This document shows, piece after piece, positions 12,609 through 15,137 of a DNA stretch of 15,137 bases. Made by a program: the position numbers and the translations under genes. Within the stretch, counting starts at the first letter, position 1; each line of letters begins with the position of its first letter. Source of the DNA: an uncultured Oscillospiraceae bacterium (GTDB lineage Bacteria > Bacillota > Clostridia > Oscillospirales > Oscillospiraceae); assembly GCA_934591725.1 (NCBI GenBank), contig CAKTPR010000054.1, forward strand, positions 1-15,137, given 5' to 3'. The notes under the pieces are model-generated. The model was not told the origin of the DNA, made no database searches, and saw only the letters and a program-made list of their open reading frames with translations.

Positions 12609-15137
12609 TCACCCTATCCCGCCGCCGTCGTAGCTCTTGCCGTCCACGGTGATCCCGCCGGGCGTGCGCTCTATCGTGTGCATGCCCCCCGCGTCGTCCG
12701 TCCAGTGTACAGAAAACTCAGGCAGTACAGGATGTTCTATATAGAGTCTCCCGTCTCTCATGCGCAGCCCCAGCATCTCCCGCGTCACCGCGCGGAAGTA
12801 CCAGCCCGCAGAGCCCGTGTACCATGTCCAGCCCGCAAGTCCCTCGTGCCCCCTCGCCGTGCAGATATCCGCCGGGAGTACATAGGGTTCTCCCTGATAG
12901 ATGCGCTCATCGTGCGTCTCCGGCAGCAGCGTTTCAAGCATTGCCGTGCCCTCGGCGCTTTTCCCAAGGCGCAGCGCCGCAATGGCGAGCCATATTGCCC
13001 CATGGGTGTACTGCCCGCCGTTTTCGCGGAAGCCCTCGCCGTAGCCGGTGATATAGCCGGGGCTGCGCTCACCGTCGGAGTACGGCGGGTCGAGCAGCTT
13101 TATGAGCCGGTGCTCCCTGTCCCATAGCCTGAACAGCGCCGAATCCATAGCCGCGGCGGCGCGAGACTCTGCCCCGAAGCCCGAAAGCACCGCCCAGCTC
13201 TGCGCCACGGAATCGATGCGTTCTCCGCCGCCGAGCGCTTCCCCATCGGCATAGAACGCGCGCAGGTACCATTTCCCGTTGAAGGCCGCGTCCGCCGCGC
13301 CCCCGGCCTCGGCGGCATACTGCCTGTACCGCTCCCCGCCTTTGCCGCCGATCCGCTCCAGCAGCTCCGCAAAGCGCGCGGCGCAGTGGGCAAAGAACCA
13401 GCCCAGCCACACGCTCTCGCCGCCGACTCTGTCAAGCGCATCGTTCCAGTCGCCGCTGCCCGTGTATGGCAGCCCGCGCTTTCCGAAGCCGCGGTGTATG
13501 CAGCATTCAAGCGCTGCGCGGGCGTGTTCGAGCACCGCCGCGCTCTTCGCGGACTTTTCCGGGCGCTCATAGCGGTCGTGCTCCTCGTTCCTCAGCGGCG
13601 GTGAAGAGAGATACGGCTCCTCAATGAAGCACAGCGCCTCCTCTCCCGTGGCCTCGACGTATTCGCACAGCGCCCATACCAGCCACAGCAGGTCGTCAGA
13701 GCAGCGAGTGCGCACGCCGCGGTCGCCGTCCGGGTGCGGGTGCCACCAGTGCAGCACATCGCCCTCGGCGTACTGATGGCGGCAGCAGTCGAGTATGCGC
13801 TCCCTCGCGCAGCCGCGGTTTATAAGCAGCAGGTTTATGCTGTCCTGAAGCTGATCGCGGAAGCCGAACGCGCCGCCGCTCTGGTATATGCTGCTGCGCC
13901 CCTCAAGGCGGCAGGCAACGGTCTGATAGACCGCCCAGCCATTCATATAGTGCTCCAGCGCCGCATCTCCGCAGCGCAGCGAAAACGCTCCGAGGAGCCT
14001 TGCCCAGCGCGCGGATACGGCATTCAGAAGCGAGCGCGCAGTGTCCGGTGCGCACAGCTCGCGCAGCTCCGTCCCCGTGCAGCAGCCGCAGCAGAGCACA
14101 GTTTCCGCACCGGCATTCAGCTTTATGCGCAGCGCGGCGGGAGTAAAATCAGTCTCCGCGTCAAGCTCCGCGCTGCTCCCGATAAGCATTTGCAGGCCGG
14201 GGTAATACGAATCCGGGCTTGAAAGGCGGATAAGCCCCGGCTCCTCTTCAATGCGCAGGCAGGCTCCGTTCTTTCCGCCAAGGGCGGGTTCAAGTTCCCA
14301 GACGAGCGGCAGCCCCTCTGCCCCGTCGATGAGCAGTACGCGTGCGTCCAGCCCCTGCGGGATGAACAGGCGCGTCCTGATCCTGTTTTTGCCGATCTCC
14401 TTTTCCCACTCCGCACATCCCGGCGCGAAGCTAACTCGGCAGGCAAAGCCATCGTTTGCGGCAAAGAGACTGACAGGCTTACCGTTTACCATGACGCACA
14501 GCCGCTCCGGGCTGCGCACATCGTATATATCCCCCGGCGGCGCGATGAGCTGCATTTCCCGCGCGTTTTTGTACCACAGCCCCGCCGGGCCGATGTCCGC
14601 GGCTATCGCGCCGAGGCTGCCGTTTGTGATGATGTGCTGCCATATCCGCGCAGGCAGAGTGTCCTTTACTTCAAATGTGAATTCCGTGTTGCCCCAGTTA
14701 TGACCCGGAACAGAATCCACGGTGCGGCGGGCGCTCAGCTCCGGTTCACGCAGCGGGTGATACTGCTTCTGCGCCTCTCCGATGACGACAGCAGCGCGGC
14801 TCTTCACCGTTTCAGCGGCCTCAAGCGGCGCTGTGAACACGCCGCCGGGGCTGCCGATGAGCGCTTCCAGCCCGACCGGCGCGAGCACCTGCCCGATGTG
14901 CCGCAGCAGCGGCTGGAGGTATTCGCCCTGCTCGCGCGTTAGGTAAACAAGCTCCGCGTCGAGCCCGCAGCTTTTGAGCAGGCAGAAGCGCCGCAATAGC
15001 TTTTCCGTTTCCACCGCGCCGCCGTCGCAGCAAATTATCGGCAGGTCGCCGGAGATGCCATAGCGCCAAAGCTCGCTCTGCGGCGCGGCGTTTGAGAGTG
15101 TGTTTCTCCACAGCGGCAGCACCAGCTCCATCGCCGC
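12609..15137 (-). CDS. GH94 family glucan phosphorylase-type module, C-terminal part (5' end outside window)
   Basis: The frame is open through the right edge, leaving 842 residues. An internal ATG at 15131 has no ribosome site, so the gene starts outside the window. Numbering from that ATG: SELWRYGISGDLPII (19-33) matches the linker before the GH94 domain in cyclic beta-1,2-glucan synthases (NdvB/Cgs type). Then come an N-terminal beta-sandwich (about 145-350), SGGAFGFRDQLQDS (418-431), HWWHPHPDGDRGVRTRCSDD (461-480), GSGDWND (558-564) with the catalytic Asp of the family, GESVWLGW (571-578), RENGGQYTHGAIWL (702-715) and GWTWYTGSAGWYFR (767-780). GH94 enzymes cleave or build beta-glucosidic bonds by phosphorolysis. 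Whether this is a full cyclic glucan synthase, a 1,2-beta-oligoglucan phosphorylase or another large GH94 protein depends on the missing N-terminus. It ends in the Gly-rich tail DGGGIG. No clear terminator follows. Confidence 0.88.
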   Translation of the reverse strand, partial: AAMELVLPLWRNTLSNAAPQSELWRYGISGDLPIICCDGGAVETEKLLRRFCLLKSCGLDAELVYLTREQGEYLQPLLRHIGQVLAPVGLEALIGSPGGVFTAPLEAAETVKSRAAVVIGEAQKQYHPLREPELSARRTVDSVPGHNWGNTEFTFEVKDTLPARIWQHIITNGSLGAIAADIGPAGLWYKNAREMQLIAPPGDIYDVRSPERLCVMVNGKPVSLFAANDGFACRVSFAPGCAEWEKEIGKNRIRTRLFIPQGLDARVLLIDGAEGLPLVWELEPALGGKNGACLRIEEEPGLIRLSSPDSYYPGLQMLIGSSAELDAETDFTPAALRIKLNAGAETVLCCGCCTGTELRELCAPDTARSLLNAVSARWARLLGAFSLRCGDAALEHYMNGWAVYQTVACRLEGRSSIYQSGGAFGFRDQLQDSINLLLINRGCARERILDCCRHQYAEGDVLHWWHPHPDGDRGVRTRCSDDLLWLVWALCEYVEATGEEALCFIEEPYLSSPPLRNEEHDRYERPEKSAKSAAVLEHARAALECCIHRGFGKRGLPYTGSGDWNDALDRVGGESVWLGWFFAHCAARFAELLERIGGKGGERYRQYAAEAGGAADAAFNGKWYLRAFYADGEALGGGERIDSVAQSWAVLSGFGAESRAAAAMDSALFRLWDREHRLIKLLDPPYSDGERSPGYITGYGEGFRENGGQYTHGAIWLAIAALRLGKSAEGTAMLETLLPETHDERIYQGEPYVLPADICTARGHEGLAGWTWYTGSAGWYFRAVTREMLGLRMRDGRLYIEHPVLPEFSVHWTDDAGGMHTIERTPGGITVDGKSYDGGGIG

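Noticed and set aside
12441..13127. A 228-residue + strand frame spanning the ymfF upstream region and the GH94 end
   Set aside because: It crosses the ymfF promoter and is antisense to the GH94 C-terminus. No protein family is recognisable.
1..15137. CRISPR array, tRNA, rRNA, integrase or known toxin-antitoxin pair
   Set aside because: Looked for on both strands by eye; no regularly spaced direct repeats, no cloverleaf with conserved TTCGA-type arm, and no recombinase or toxin motifs were seen.

Overview
The window reads as chromosomal DNA of a moderately GC-rich Gram-positive Clostridia-type bacterium, most likely a gut Oscillospirales/Ruminococcaceae relative. This is an inference from three things: strong AGGAGG-type ribosome sites with sigma-A-like promoters, a YmfF/YmfH pair of M16 proteins typical of Firmicutes, and gene content centred on sugar-acid breakdown, Gtr-type glycosylation and a GH94 glucan enzyme. 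No rRNA, tRNA, CRISPR array, integrase or transposase was recognised.

Left part (1-3049, + strand) looks accessory. It holds the tail of an unidentified membrane protein, a roughly 290-bp extragenic block of nested hairpins ending in a terminator-like structure, an unidentified single-pass membrane protein, and a compact run of three genes. That run is an Imm26-like immunity-type protein followed by two tandem DUF4279-like paralogs, the second lacking the N-terminal part. No toxin gene is visible beside them.

Middle-left (3050-5350, + strand) is a promoter-led two-gene operon: a KDPG aldolase carrying an extra C-terminal VOC (glyoxalase-fold) domain, then a PfkB-family 2-keto-3-deoxygluconate kinase. 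Together they take 2-keto-3-deoxygluconate (from uronates or pectin) through KDPG to pyruvate and glyceraldehyde-3-phosphate. A strong terminator that works in both directions separates it from the next operon.

Middle (5352-8400, - strand) is a three-gene, tightly coupled operon with a three-component Gtr-type layout: a GT-C polytopic glycosyltransferase, a GtrB-like polyprenyl-phosphate GT2 with two C-terminal membrane spans, and a GtrA-like flippase candidate. It probably decorates a cell-envelope polymer or protein from outside the membrane.

Right (8405-12480, - strand) is a four-gene operon. It starts at an extended -10 promoter: ymfF-like inactive M16 protein, ymfH-like M16 protein with an intact zinc motif, lgt (prolipoprotein diacylglyceryl transferase), and a small acidic-tailed helical protein of unknown function. 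It ends in a perfect 28-bp palindrome. The far right end (12609-15137, - strand) is the C-terminal part of a large GH94 enzyme resembling the phosphorylase module of cyclic beta-1,2-glucan synthases; its N-terminus lies outside the window.

Most of the window is ordinary housekeeping and metabolic sequence. The points most worth a second look are the KDPG aldolase-VOC fusion, the structured extragenic block at 441-728, the orphan immunity-type gene run, and the small acidic protein coupled to lgt.
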